A stretch of DNA of 64,000 nt from Prunella strophiata (lineage: Eukaryota > Chordata > Aves > Passeriformes > Prunellidae), in the NCBI GenBank assembly GCA_036583965.1, contig JAZBQD010000014.1, positions 44,821,490-44,885,489 of the forward strand. Reading direction: 5' to 3'. Under the pieces are notes generated by a model, which had not been told where the DNA came from, ran no database searches, and worked only from the letters and a program-made list of their open reading frames with translations. Numbering within the stretch: the first letter of the stretch is position 1; each line of letters starts with the position of its first letter. Positions 51,041 to 63,300 of the stretch are shown one piece after another. The position numbers and the translations under genes are program-made.

Positions 51041-51128
51041 TTCCTTCCTTCCTGTCTTCCTTCCTTCCTTCATTCCTTCCTTCCTCCTTCCTTCCTTCCT
51101 TCCTTCCTTCCTTCCTTCCTTCCTTCCC
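51041..51128. repeat. (TTCC)n microsatellite
   Basis: About 20 TTCC units with a few interruptions (CCTGTC, TTCATT, CCTCC). It is the pyrimidine complement of the purine tract to its left (50440-50995), separated by about 45 bp of CpG-containing unique sequence. Confidence 0.95.
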
Positions 51129-51550
51129 CAGTCATTCCTGAACAGGAGAATAGAAAGATCTGAAAGCTGAGAGACTCTGACAGAGGAAAAATTTGAACCA
51201 ATGCATAGTGAGGTAATTTGAAGTGTAGACAGGATTATTTAGATTAAGCTGGAAGTCTAGGAAGGAAAACATGCATTTTAGCAAGGATATAAAGAAAGAA
51301 AAGGTGATTTAATGTCAGGTTGCAGGCTAGGAAAGAAGGACAGAGATGAGGCCATGGGAAATCAGAAGACATTGCAAATTAAATTAAGTCTATGGAATAT
51401 AGAATCTGTAGGAGGAAATATGTCTCATATACTGGGATGACTTCACCTGTTGTCACAGCACTGGATTTAAAGATGAGTCACCAGGGATGAATACTACCTT
51501 ATTTGAAGAGCATAAAATGTTAATACTGATGTCAAAGGGACAAACAAAAT
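51129..51550. other. Non-coding gap, purine-rich
   Basis: No gene or assignable repeat. It precedes a clear CR1 tail and may be CR1 too diverged to recognise by eye. Confidence 0.45.
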
Positions 51551-51597
51551 GATCCTTTTGGATCACTTCCAGCTCAGAATATTCTGTGATTCTGTGA
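51551..51597 (+). mobile_element. CR1 3'-terminal fragment, plus strand
   Basis: GATCCTTTTGGATCACTTCC followed by AGCTCAG and a tandem ATTCTGTG ATTCTGTG octamer (51580-51595) is the hallmark CR1 3' terminus. Only the last 50 bp can be recognised. Confidence 0.8.
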
Positions 51598-51968
51598 AAT
51601 AAAGTTCAAAAAATCAGCTGCAAGCTCTTCATACATTAAAGGATATGTTGCTGTTGTGTCTTTGGAGAATTGAGCAAAGAAAAACAAGAGGTAAATATGT
51701 TTTTTGGGGGCTTTCTTTTCTCATTTTTGTCTGTATGGATTATGATTGTCTTAAAATACTGCTCTACTATTTTTCCTCTCTTTTTTGTCTTCTTTTATAG
51801 CAGTAGGAAAATTAATTGGACTGTTTTCCAAATAGAAAAAGGCCAGCTAGCTTTGAAAATTCATTTTCCTTCTTCTTTTACTTTACTAAAATGAAGATAA
51901 CAAAGCTGAGCCCAAACAAAAATCTAAGCCCAAACTCACAACAAAATACCTGACAAGGGGTATTTTGA
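51598..51968. other. Non-coding gap, nothing recognised
   Basis: AT-rich unique sequence with a 74-codon chance frame (51670-51894). No domain, element or site can be supported. Confidence 0.5.
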
Positions 51969-52012
51969 CATTTTTACCTGTGGAGGTATTTTTACCTCCA
52001 CAGGTAAAAATG
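51969..52012. repeat. Perfect 20-bp hairpin with TTTT loop
   Basis: Left arm CATTTTTACCTGTGGAGGTA (51969-51988), loop TTTT (51989-51992), right arm 51993-52012 exactly complementary. The pairing stops sharply at both ends. It is the longest perfect inverted repeat I found in the window. A template-switch mutation or a recent palindrome-forming duplication is the simplest origin. The stem is too short for a canonical pre-microRNA. Confidence 0.97.
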
Positions 52013-55000
52013 AGGATTTTGTTCCGATTCTTGCATAACCTACATCTATTGACCTGTGATATTTCATTGCTAAATATGTTTTTATATACTATTGTCTAAG
52101 TGCTTTATGGAACAGGTGAAAAGTACAAGGTTCCTGCCTGATAACCTGTGCCTCTGATTCAGATGTGAAGCAGCAAGGGAGTGAGGGAGAAGAAAGGGGA
52201 TGTGAGAAGAGCAAACCAACAGAGAAGGCAGGTTGTTTGGCTGCACTGCACCTCTAAGGTCAGCTAGCTTAAGTTACATGCAAGAAGAAAGAGTTCACCT
52301 GTGTCCTAGACTCAAAACACAACTGGTCAGGGTTAAACTGTCTATTTTCTTCCTTTCTATGATGTTTTAAAAATGGGCTAGAGTGCATAAGCCTTCCAAA
52401 AAACACTAACTTGGCTCGTAGGTGTTAAAACCAATGTGCTAATATTTTACCAACCAATTCAATTATGAATTAGGAAAAATGACTTATCTCAATTACATAA
52501 TTAGTGATCTTGATATGGAGCAGCCACTATCCCTACCAGTAATTTACCTTCCTTTTTTTGCTATAGGATGCTCTAGGCCCCTGGCTTTTTGCACCATACT
52601 TGGAAGTTTTGCATGCTATTTCCAGTCAATGGAGGACACCAGCTTCCAAGTACTTAGATTCTGCCTGCACCCTGATGCCAACAGATCTCTTTTATAATGA
52701 CAGGTTTGCTTTCCTAGAGTGACAAAGAGGCGTTCTCAGTGGAGGACAGATTATAGGCTGGGCTAAGTCCTAAATGTAGTCCCCAACATTAAAAGAATTG
52801 CAACTATGCCAGCTCTGATTTTGAGATAAGAAAGAGGGGAACAGTCTTAAAATGTCTAGAATGTAATCATGGGTTTCAAGGTAAGGATTTCCTTGGGCAT
52901 TTAACAGTCATAAAGAAAGATGTTAATTCTTGGTCACTATAGGGAACACAAGCTTTTCCATATGAACAGGTAAAAGAAATTAAGGAACTTCTTATGTTTC
53001 CTCATTTCAACTGAGAAATTTTAATGGGATGGTACTGGAAAAGTGCAGGAAAAAAAAGATATGAAATGACTGTTTTGGAAAGACATTAAAAAAAAAAAAT
53101 TCTGCTAAAGTAAGATTGCCAATGCTGCATCCAGGGAAGCTTTATATTAATTATCTGTGTTCACAAAGTAAAATGATTACATCAATAAAGGGTGATTCAT
53201 AGTTAAGTGGTGCCTTTCAACCACACGACATCTATTGAGAACAAACACTGTGCTCCAGATGGAAGCCAACTAATGCACTAACAACATAATTACAATGATT
53301 GCAGCTGTGACAAAGGGTATGAGTGGCTTTCAACCACAGCATACAACAGCTTACAAGAAATGCATTTTTGTTAGTTAAGTATGTTGCACTTTTGGTTATG
53401 AGAACAACCAGAATGGAACTGGACCTGTTGGCTTATTATACTAGACACTACAGAAATGTATAAGAAAGGGAAGCAATTATTAAGACTGCAAGAAAAGAAA
53501 TAATCTAAACTCAAGACAGCATTCTGCTATTATGTTTATTATATTGCTGTGCATACATGAGTGTTCATGTGCATACATATGCTGAAAAGAAGTTCCTGTT
53601 GTCAAATGCTCACCCATGAGAAAATAGATTCAGGGATGGGATTCTTTCCACTGGACTTCTGACTCTTGGCTCCCTGTACAGGTATCTGAAATGAGCAGAA
53701 TCTTTTACAGTGTGATTAATTTTGTCATATTTTAAACTTCGATTTTTGAGTGGGATTATTTTTGAAGTAGCTGATCTGCTCCTCTGAGTAAAGGGAACCA
53801 GGAATGATGTGTTCACATCTGCACATATGCATATTGTAAAAGTCTTTACTGAGACCAGATGTATTACACCTTTGAATGAATACAGAAAGACCAATGAAAC
53901 AGTGCTGATGTTAATAAGACCATGCATTCAAGTTAAGAATAATCATAATACCCCAACATATGTTGTCCTTTGTGTGTAGCAAAGCAAAAATGAGCTTTGA
54001 GAAAGGCAAGACTGATGATTATTTAAAGACTACTCATTCCAGGAACAAGGCAAGCACTTGGAAAGAAGTGGAAAATAGTGAGGATTTAAAGGTTTAACAA
54101 CACTGAATATTGCAGGCATGTTGTGAATGGAATTCTGCCTTAAAGGTGACAGTCTGTGAAGGGGTTTCAAAGCAGACAAAAATGTGGTGCTGTGTGGGTT
54201 TGTAGAAACATTGCTGGTGAGTAAATACAAGAGGAAGGTTTATCCTAAAGCCCAGCACCCAGAAGTGCAACCACACAGATCTTTGCAGTTTGACATGACA
54301 CATCCATAAGTTCTACTTCTTCCAAATCCACCATAGACACAAGTCTGCACTGCTGTCCCTGAAATCTCTGTTTCTGAGGAGACAATTCACCCACAATCTG
54401 ATATCTTCATACCACTACATATACTGTGACATCACTGAGCAGGCAGAATTACAAAAACTATGGCATTTAACCCCCCCTTACTTCTTTCCTACTAGCAGCT
54501 AACCCCCACCCAGCCCTCCACCCAGTTAAAGAGAGGTGGGAATATCCTCTCCCCATAGGCACCACCTTCCTGTTGATCCCCTCTAAATTGCTTTTATGCC
54601 TTTTAAGTTCAAGATGAATCCTTCTTCCTTTCTTTCTCCATCCTTAATTCTCACATTTCAGCTCAGTGAAACAGAGCACTGATAGCTTATCTAGCAGTAG
54701 AGGCAAAAATTAACTTTGCTATTTAAAACACTTTCTGCCTTATTACAGTTGGAAGCCTTTTTCAATCTGCAAATTACATACTGTAACAAGTATTAGCTAT
54801 ACATATGTTCTATTAAATTAATAATCTTCATTGTGGCCTCAGCTTTTGGCAGGGACTACTCATCACAACCCATTATTACTTGCTGACACAAGCTTGAGAA
54901 GTGTTCTGTCAAAACCACCTTCTCCCTCTTTTAGCCCATTCTGTTACTTTCAGAGGTAACTAGCAGTGAAGTAAGTAGCTAGAAAAGTCCAAACAGAATT

Positions 55001-58000
55001 TTAGGTACTGTGTGGAGAAGAACAGAATAAATTGGAAAGCACCATTACCAGGCTGCATATATCCAGGATGTCCCAGCTTCTTAAGCATTATTTTCAGTTC
55101 TGTTCATTGTATCTCAAAGGGATAGAGGATAAGTAGAAAAAGTATTAAGATAGGCCATAAAAGTCACAAGAAACATGGAAAAACTTCTGTGCAAAAGCTG
55201 ATTAGATAAAGAGTTTTGATATTGGGGTAAATTCATCCAAACATCAGTTGAATGTAAATTTATATAGAAGATGGAGATATAATTCATTCAGTAATTACCA
55301 GCAGCAAAAGAAAAAGAGGACATCGACTGAAATTATTGGGCAGCATATTTAAAACAAACTGAACAATATATCTAGTGAAAGATTAAACCTAGGTTAGTTT
55401 TCCTAAAGTGTTGTGCTGTCCAAGGTATAAGCATATATAAAAAAGTTAAGGAAAATTTGAGAGAGCAGACTTGCCCAGGCTTTCTGGGTACCATGGTCCC
55501 AGTGGTGTCCAGCACAAGAATTCCTTGGACATTTGCTCTCCAGTAAATTTCAGGATTTTCATTGGAAAGGAGGGGGTGGAATAACTTTTTGTATATGCTA
55601 GTCTACCAGCCTCCAGTTCAGCAGGCCTTAGCAGAAGTTTCAGGTGAGCCATCTGGATTAACCTTGACCTGGAAATGTTCTGCCTTGAATACTCAAGTTC
55701 ACCTGGCTCAGACAAGTTGATTTAAGTTTGCAGGTGACTCCATTTTAACCACTTTATTTTTTATAGTAAGGATACATGTTGTACCACCTTGAATTCAAAG
55801 TTAGTTTAAGAATGTCCACTGAGTGATTTCACCAGTTTGTAGAATCTTTAAAACTCATTTTATTAAGTAGACAAGATCTGTGAAAATATGACCTTGTCGA
55901 TGTCATTATTCTAATTTTTACAAGATCAGCCTTTTTGTCAAGTGCACTAATGGGCTAGAAAGGACATGATTAGATAAAACAGTACAGGCAGATTATATTG
56001 GAGCATTGTAAGAATAAAAAAAATCTTCCTCTTCCAGTATAATGTCTGCTGATGGGGAAGCTGGTGGTTTAAAGCAGAGTGAAGCACTAAAAAAAGCTTT
56101 TCAAGAAAGTTTTTGTGTTCCTTAGGAACTTCATTTTTGCTCTAATTTAAATCTATGATCCAGAACTAAAAGAAACCTTTACACTTCATTAGCAAACCAA
56201 ATATGACTGTGCCACTAATGCTTTGAGATAACACTGATGATGAATGATTTTCTATGCTGTACTTTAATGGTACCTGGCTGCTTCAAATTTTAGAGTAGGA
56301 GATACACATGGCTAAACTGAATTTGATAGATAGTTTACTTACCTCTGGAGTTGCCAAGTTGACACTTTACTGCTTATAGAGTTTTCATGCTTTCACCTGA
56401 ATTTATAAGCAAAATCTTGTGCAAAAGCTTGTAAATGTGATTTGTCCATAATCTCTGCATGAATTAGATCAAGTGCCTGTGCACCAGAAGAGAATGTGAA
56501 CATCAGTACCAATGGCAGTCATAATCTGCCAAAGTGCAGAGATTTAACAGAAAACTAAACATGAAAATTCTGTCAGCCATTGGGTATGCATCTGTTGCTA
56601 ATTTGGTGCTTTGGCTCCCAGAGCAGTCAAATCTGACCTCAAAGCTCAGATCATCTAAAGGATGAAATGCTCCTCCTGTTATATTTAGTGGCAAAATTGT
56701 TCTTGTCAGGAAAGCCAGCTTTTCAGAATAGTTTTCCATAGAAAGATGAATATTTCTGAGATTATAGTAGTCTTGCTACTGCATAATTTTGTTACATATA
56801 GAGTTCATATATTCTAAATTTATTTCAGCTGTATTCTTTCCACTTATTTTGACTTGTGCTTTGTCTTTTCTTTTTTTTTTTTTTTTTGAAACACTTACCT
56901 GTTGGGAAATAAATCACACTCCCATTTGATACTGGTAAATGCAGAAACTGTTTCCACTTCTTACCTTGCTGAATCTTAGTGCTTCTCCTTATCCTATTTT
57001 TCCATAGCTAATACCAATTTTTGTAACAACAGTATGTTTAGGGACTTTATATTTCTCGCTGATTTTGCTGGTAAATTTTAATACAGCCTGACTTGTACTT
57101 CATAAAACTGAAAGCATTTAAGTGGTACTGTACAAAAACACTGTTACTGAGGTAGAATATGTTTTATTTTTCATATAATATCTAATAGGGTTTTTTTTCA
57201 GTATTTATTCCCTCCCCTTAGCACATCTGATTCTTGTCCTTATGGAGTGAAACTTGGTATAGTGTATCTCAAATAAAACATATCTCAGATGTTTTATCTG
57301 AATTTTTGTTTGAAACAGCATAGTTTTAAGAAACAGCAGAATTTATGCTGGATCCTCCTTATGCAAGTGCTTGTATTTGGACCTATCAACTATGTCAAAA
57401 TTTGATCTATCAAATGCCAATGACTATTACCCATAATAGCCTATTTTAAGGGAGGTATCAATTTTTCAATATTACTGCTTGCAACAACAACAAAAAAAAG
57501 GCATGGCTTATTTCCTATGTACCTCTGCAGGTTCAAAATTTTCCTTCAGGTAAGTCCTTGCTGACTTTTGGATCCCAATCTGAAGGTTATCCAATTGATT
57601 CTGGATTAAATTATTAAAAAATAAGATTTATAAAATTAAAAAAAAAAATCAATGTTTAAAATTATGCAAAAACTAGGGAAAAGTGAGTAATTTCATATTC
57701 AGAAACTGCAGGAGAAGTTTCATCTAAAGCAAGGTGCTGGGAGATGAAAAATGAGAACTGTTTCCCTCTTATTTAAGAATGGCTTTGTGATTTTGGAAGT
57801 ATGTTCATTTTTTGTTGTTAAAACTGAAAGGATGCTCCAGCTGTTGTCAGACTCCTTGCCCAATAGCAATTGTTCTGATAATATGTTTTTTGCTGCACTT
57901 TTATTATAACTGCAGTGTCTCTGCAGTTATTTTTTATAATTAAAAAATTAACTTCATTGGAACAGCTGGCAAATTCTAATTTTTAAAAAGAAGACCCCTG

Positions 58001-58685
58001 TTGAGCACTCTAGTTGCAAAGAGGATATAAATTACAATAAAAAATCATGTAACATAATAGACAAGACATACATGGTCAATGGTGTTATACCAGAGGGCTA
58101 GATAACACTTTTCTCACTACTTAATCAATGCTAACAACTATATATTTGCATCTGTTTTCATTTAGGAAATATCTCAAGGATATACTGGAGGTTAAGCTGA
58201 AGTTAACATGCCAGTTTACTGAGACCTCCTTGATTACATAATCTTTTTAGTATAAGATGGGAAGCATGGATCAGTATTTTACTTTATTAATTATATTTGA
58301 AGCCCATATTCTGATGAGAAATGTAATTTTTAGAATATATCCTTCTGGCTCCTGTCAATACCCCGTTGTTGGACAGTTGTTGACACTTCAGAGGAAGGTA
58401 AAAATTACCCTGAAAATACACTTGGGAAGTAGCATAAGACTTCGACCATTTCAGGACATGAGCCAAGAGACCTGGGGCTGTTTTGAACATGCTGTTAATG
58501 TACAGCTGCCAATTCTATCAGCTTTCTGAGGTGATGCAGGGAATCTGGCTCTTCCTGTGGGCCGAGAAAGAAACAGAAACATCTATGTACACATACATCC
58601 CATAGGGAGCACTGTGACGGGCCAAATGAATCCCAGACGCAGAAATGGAAAAAATACTAAAGGGTACAAGCACACAGAGCCTACT
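52013..58685. other. Long unique non-coding stretch
   Basis: No gene is recognised over 6.7 kb. The longest frame is 105 codons (53610-53927, minus) without a domain. The patch 54470-54600 is pyrimidine- and GC-richer and could be an unrecognised repeat. A T18 run is near 56870-56887, and a 10-bp-arm hairpin is at 57906-57930. Confidence 0.5.
57906..57930. repeat. 10-bp-arm inverted repeat
   Basis: Arms ATAACTGCAG (57906-57915) and CTGCAGTTAT (57921-57930) around the loop TGTCT; all pairs perfect. A small palindromic site in AT-rich unique sequence. Confidence 0.85.
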
Positions 58686-58729
58686 CTCTGTCTGTCTGTC
58701 TCCCTCTCCCTCTCTCTCTCTCTCTCTCA
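58686..58729. repeat. (TCTG)n-(TCTCCC)n-(TC)n microsatellite
   Basis: Three or four TCTG units, two CTCCCT-type units and about ten TC units, ending at CAG. Pyrimidine on the plus strand. Confidence 0.95.
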
Positions 58730-59192
58730 GTAAATCTGCTTACAATGTTAAATTACCTCACATCCTTCAAATTGTTTTTTTGCTGCAAGATTGAAATAGT
58801 CTGACTTTTAGGCTGAATTCTTCAGAGCTGCCTACAGCTTCGTTAGCAAGGCAGAAAAAACTCCCCTACCTGCAAGCCTTTCAGTATGCAAGTACATTCT
58901 CAGTCTCTTGTGAGACCTGCTGAATTCTTTAATCCTCACATTTAAAAGGTTGGTTTCCTGCTTGGGCCATTTTTATGTCTTTCTTTTGAGCTCTTGTTTG
59001 TGTTTCTATGTCCTTCTTAATTCACTGTGAGACCAGCTGCTTCCTTCTTTGTGTACTGCATGAGGTCACATTTTACTTTTCTGCAGTCTTCTTAGGAGTG
59101 TGCTGGTGTTTCAGGATCACCTCATTCTGGACAAAAATCCTGGCCAGGGTGCTGTTAAGAGAGGTATTTTCTCTCCCCTCTATCTCACATAT
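58730..59192. other. Non-coding gap before the solo LTR
   Basis: Unique sequence; chance frames of 80-98 codons cross into the LTR. No gene, element or site can be supported. Confidence 0.5.
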
Positions 59193-59197
59193 GAGAA
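59193..59197. repeat. Target-site duplication GAGAA, left copy
   Basis: GAGAA directly before the LTR's TG terminus; the right copy is at 60341-60345 directly after the CA terminus. The exact match shows insertion at this site and no later flanking rearrangement. Confidence 0.9.
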
Positions 59198-59365
59198 TGT
59201 GTTGGTTTTGCATGGCCTGGTTTTTGATGGCAGGGGAGCCACAGAGGTGACTTCTGTGAGAAACTGCTGGAAGCTTCCACCAGAAGAATCTTCCACCACT
59301 CTCCTGTCCAGAAGAGTCAATCCCTGATGGCTCTGAAGATGGACATGCTGCTGGCCAAGGCTGGG

Positions 59366-59396
59366 CCAATTAGAGAGGCTGGGACAACATATTTAA
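59366..59396 (+). promoter_or_regulatory. LTR promoter motifs: CCAAT and TATA-like
   Basis: CCAAT at 59366-59370 is followed after 18 bp by ATATTTAA (59389-59396). Their position about 170-200 bp into the LTR fits a U3 promoter. Whether it is still active cannot be judged from sequence. Confidence 0.5.
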
Positions 59397-59584
59397 GAAG
59401 GAAATCCAAACAAAGACACAGTTTTGTCTCTAGTCAGAGAAGAGGAGGAGGTGAGAAGATGTAAGGGAAACAACATGGAGACACCGAGGTCAGTGGAAAA
59501 GGAGGGGAGGAGGTGCTCCAGGCACCAGAGCTCAGACTCCTCTGCAGGCACTGGTGAGACCAGGGTGCAGCAGCTGTGCCCCTG

Positions 59585-59735
59585 CAGCCCCTGGGGATCC
59601 ATGGGGGATGCAGAGATCACTCACAGCCCATGGGGATCCATGGGGGATGCAGAGATCCACCCACAGCCCCTGGGGATCCATGGGGGATGCAGAGATCCAC
59701 TCACAGCCCCTGGGGGAGCTGCCCATGCTGGAGCA
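59585..59735. repeat. 39/40-bp VNTR inside the LTR
   Basis: Three complete units begin with CAGCCC at 59585, 59624 and 59664 (39, 40 and 40 bp), with a partial fourth at 59704. The core is GGGGATCCATGGGGGATGCA followed by GAGATC and CACTCA. The units differ at two or three positions only, so the array is younger than, or homogenised relative to, the rest of the LTR. Its translations are the source of several repetitive chance frames. Confidence 0.93.
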
Positions 59736-60158
59736 GGTGGATGCCTGGAGGAGGCTGGGATCCAGTGGAAGATCCAGTAGAAGGGAGTGGGCCCTGCCCC
59801 CAGGCTGGAGCAGTCCTTGGAGGGCAGCACTCTGGGGATGAGTGACCCACACTGCAGCAGTTTTGGGAGGACTGTGTGCCCGTGGGAGGGACTCACGTGT
59901 CAGCAGTTTTGGAAGGACTGATGCTCATGAGATTAGAGCCCTGCTGGAGAAATTCACAGAGAACTGTCTCCCGTGGGAGGGACCTTGTGGTGTAGCAGGA
60001 GAAGAACTTCCTCTCCCTGAGCAGTGGAAGAAAATACTGGGTGTCAAACTGACCCACTCTCTGTCTCCCTGCACTGTCAGTGCAAAAGAGGGAGGAGTTG
60101 GGAGGAGGTGTTTTAAAGGTGTTTTACTTCTCATTATCCTCCTCTGATTTTTGTTAGT

Positions 60159-60164
60159 AATAAA
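60159..60164 (+). promoter_or_regulatory. LTR polyadenylation signal AATAAA
   Basis: AATAAA in the R-like region after CTCATTATCCTCCTCTGATT, matching the position of the same hexamer in the 28.3-kb copy. Confidence 0.65.
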
Positions 60165-60340
60165 TTCACTCACTGTATTTCAGTTGAGCCTGTTTTGACC
60201 TTAGAGTGTTTTCTCCCAGTCCTTATCTCAACTCATGAACCTCATGAGCCCTTCATTACATTTTTTTCCCTCTGTCTAGTAGCAGAGGGGAGTGAGGTTT
60301 TTGTGGGTGCCTGGCATTTGGCCAATGTCAAACCACAGCA

Positions 60341-60345
60341 GAGAA
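60341..60345. repeat. Target-site duplication GAGAA, right copy
   Basis: Right partner of the duplication at 59193-59197; together they define the insertion boundaries of the solo LTR. Confidence 0.9.
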
Positions 60346-63300
60346 TTTCCTGAAAGGAAGCTGAGAAAGTGCTTATGCTTTCCTTGAGGAAAAAAAATTA
60401 AGGTATAGCAGAGGAGATAGCTTTCTGATGAGTGGAACAGAAGGTTTCAGCTCAGTCAGTGCTAGTGAGTGGAAGGGAGGAACAGTGACAGGCAATCAGG
60501 TCTACGGGTGCAAGGACAGAAGTGGGAGGTGAGCATCCCAGAAATCCAGAACCTGAGGACTGCTCTGCCAGATCAACACAAAAATCTGTGAAAAAAACCC
60601 TAGAAATCTGTGATTTCAACATCCAGTCAGATGAACTGGATATTTTTCTCCTGCACAGTCCTGGATATGCTTTCCTTTCCTGGAAGGCCTTCCTAGATGC
60701 TTTCTGATTACACACTCTGATGTGACATTGAAGTGATGTGATGTCACACAGCAGCAGCCTCTGACTTTCAAACTTCTAGTCTTGATGCCAACTGTATTAA
60801 AACTTTCACTGGGTTATAAGCATTTAATTAGGGAATACAATATTCTGAACATTTTGTCTTCCTGATTATTTAATGCTCCAATGAATTTTGTGTCATTTAC
60901 AAATTTTATCAACAATGATTTTATGTCATCCCTTAGCTTCCATATCTGCTGTATTTTATAGTACAATGCAATTATGAAGCAATATTCTGTTGTGAACTAT
61001 ATGAAGACATTTGTTTTGATTACTTAAAATAAAATGCCCAAATTGTCATGGGAGACTTCACAAATAATGTAAAAGAAAGGATAAATAATGCAATAAAACT
61101 ATGAAACCTGAAATTTGCTCCAAACCATGGACAATCTGTTCTGTATTGCTGTAAAAAACAAGATACTATAAAATTCTCTTTTGGCTTCTCAAGAAACAAG
61201 AGTGTATAGCTCTGAGTGTTACTCTGCCCTTCAGATAAGCCAGAATGGGGCTCCTTTAGGTCAGCTGAGAGCAAATCCAAGACTGCTTTGCCACAAGGAC
61301 TCAGTAAAGCAGGTAGTGTTTAGTCTGAGTGCTTCTGCCACTCAGTATGTGGTTCACTCCAACTTTCCTGAAAAAGGCTCAAGGCCTGTGAGCACCACAA
61401 ATTGGTTCTGCTCACACACTAATCATTATTCTTAAAGAGAAGCTATTTCCATGCAAAACCCCCCAAATCTGCAGACAATTCAGGATTGCTGGAGTGCTTC
61501 CAGAGTAGCCCGTGTGTGGTGGCTGTGTGCTTCACAGACCCGGATGGTGTTTGGGTTGCTGTTATGATCATAATTCCAGATGCATGGTGAAAGCAAGTAG
61601 GTTTCCATGTAAAAGGAACTGAGGTCCCCAGGTTACTTTGCATCTACAAGTGTTTTATGACCTGTCATTAACAACACAGATAAAGTCACTAGTTATAACA
61701 GCAAGTTCCAAAATGCTACCTTGCTGTAGAAAATCTTTTTACACGTTCTGGTCTTAGCAGTGCTGACTGCATTCTTCTTCTTCACCACAGCACTGCTAAC
61801 TGAATTCTGTCTCTCCCTGTCTTCCTGGTCCCTCCTCTGATATTACTCAAATTCATTGGAGGTACCTGTGTCCTATTAAGGGCACACCTGTTCTAAATCT
61901 TAGAAATCAGACCAGCTGCAACTCTTTAAGGGGGTAAAATTACCTTCAGTAATCTGAATTATCTCCCACAATGACCTGCCTCAGAAGCATGTCTGGGGAG
62001 GGGTGCTCTTTGGTGGTCACAGATCAGCAGTTTCTTCTTTGCAGCTTTTGCTACAGTGGACCAAAGTCCTCCCATGATCTCAACAATGTCTAAGCCATGA
62101 GCTATTGCAGCCTCTCACAGAGTGCTCTGCTAGCCAAAACACAGCAGTGTTCTCATTCTGATGCTGAATACCTCCCCTTCTTAAATATACCCTAAGTGTA
62201 CCCTATCAAAAATTCAGGGTCTGTGTTAGGATTTATCCAGAATCCAGAACTTTTCCTACTTCCTGTATTATTACTAGAGACCATTGGAAAGTTATTGACC
62301 ATCAGTTAAGCTACCAAAGGACAAATCTGCTTCTGACCCATTGAATACCTGGCACAGTTTCCTGACACTTTCAAGGAGGTCATTTGAAAGTGTCATCAAT
62401 CTAGATTGATATGTTGGAGAACTGTTTTGATTTATAAAGTGTTTAATCTTAAATAGGTTTACTTTTAGATATATGTCTGAATTAACTAAGATTTTAAATA
62501 ATTCAACCACTACTGTGTAGAAAAGTAATGATTAAACACACAAGATACAGAAGAAGCCATTTCAAGGGTGTTCATCAGTTAGGAAGACAACTTAGTATGC
62601 TCAATAGCCAGTGCTATTTCCCTGAAATTATTCTCCAGTGCAGTTTAAAGCATCCTATATGTCCTGTAAGGCATTATTTGTACAATGTTAGGCAATGCTC
62701 TCAACTATATGGCTGTACTGAATTGTTATGAAACTGAATGGGAATCACAGTGGCTGTAATTTATTTCTGAACAGGAACTACAAAATTAAAGTTAAAATAA
62801 AAATTTGAGTTAAAATTTCAGGTTGCTCATCACTTGGGTGTCATTTGCAAAATTTTTATTTTTTAATTTTAAGAATGCTTAATTTATTAGGGGGTTTTTG
62901 AGTGTGCTGCATTGAAGAAGCCTTTTATGTGTTAAAAAGGTGTTTTTTTCTCTGAAAGTCTGAAATTCTATGACAAATCATTATTTTGTCCCATTACTCA
63001 AATTGAGATTACTATGTTGTTCTTCCCTAGAAACTTTCATGATATGACCTTGCAAGTATGCATTGTCAGATTTCTGTATCTGTGGGGAAGCCCTGTGACA
63101 ATGTCTGTCAAAAACATTTTTAGGGTGGATTCAGCAGCAAGAATCAGTGCTTCCTAGAGGATCACATCTCCAGATGGATTTGAGAGCCTGGTCATGATGC
63201 TTTCAGCCATGTGCTTGTTCCTCTCACTGCTTTAAAGGGATTCTTGGCATGATTAAGGATTAATCAAGAGAACAAAAGTTTGCTGGATCAGGTCCCAGTT

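Larger units (their letters stand above)
59198..60340 (+). mobile_element. Complete solo LTR (ERVL-type, TguLTR5-like), plus strand
   Basis: A 1,143-bp LTR starting TGTGTTGGTTTTGCATGGCC and ending ...CAAACCACAGCA, so it has the TG...CA termini of retroviral LTRs. It is flanked by an exact 5-bp target-site duplication, GAGAA, at 59193-59197 and 60341-60345. Five base pairs is the duplication size of ERVL-class elements. U3 carries CCAAT (59366-59370) and a TATA-like ATATTTAA (59389-59396); AATAAA is at 60159-60164. An internal VNTR lies at 59585-59703. No gag/pol sequence or second LTR is present, so it is a solo LTR left by recombination between two LTRs. The family name comes from memory of zebra finch repeats. 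Several overlapping frames of 75-118 codons within it are chance. Confidence 0.93.

Noticed and set aside
50934..51170. Frames with Pro-Ser-Phe-Leu repeats
   Set aside because: Translation of the (TTCC)n tract; not coding.
51969..52012. Reading the perfect hairpin as a microRNA precursor
   Set aside because: A 20-bp stem with a 4-base loop is shorter than metazoan pre-microRNAs, and the perfect pairing lacks usual mismatches.
59424..59896. Cluster of overlapping frames of 75-118 codons on both strands
   Set aside because: They lie inside a solo LTR and its VNTR; the 40-bp units lack stops by chance. LTRs do not normally encode protein.
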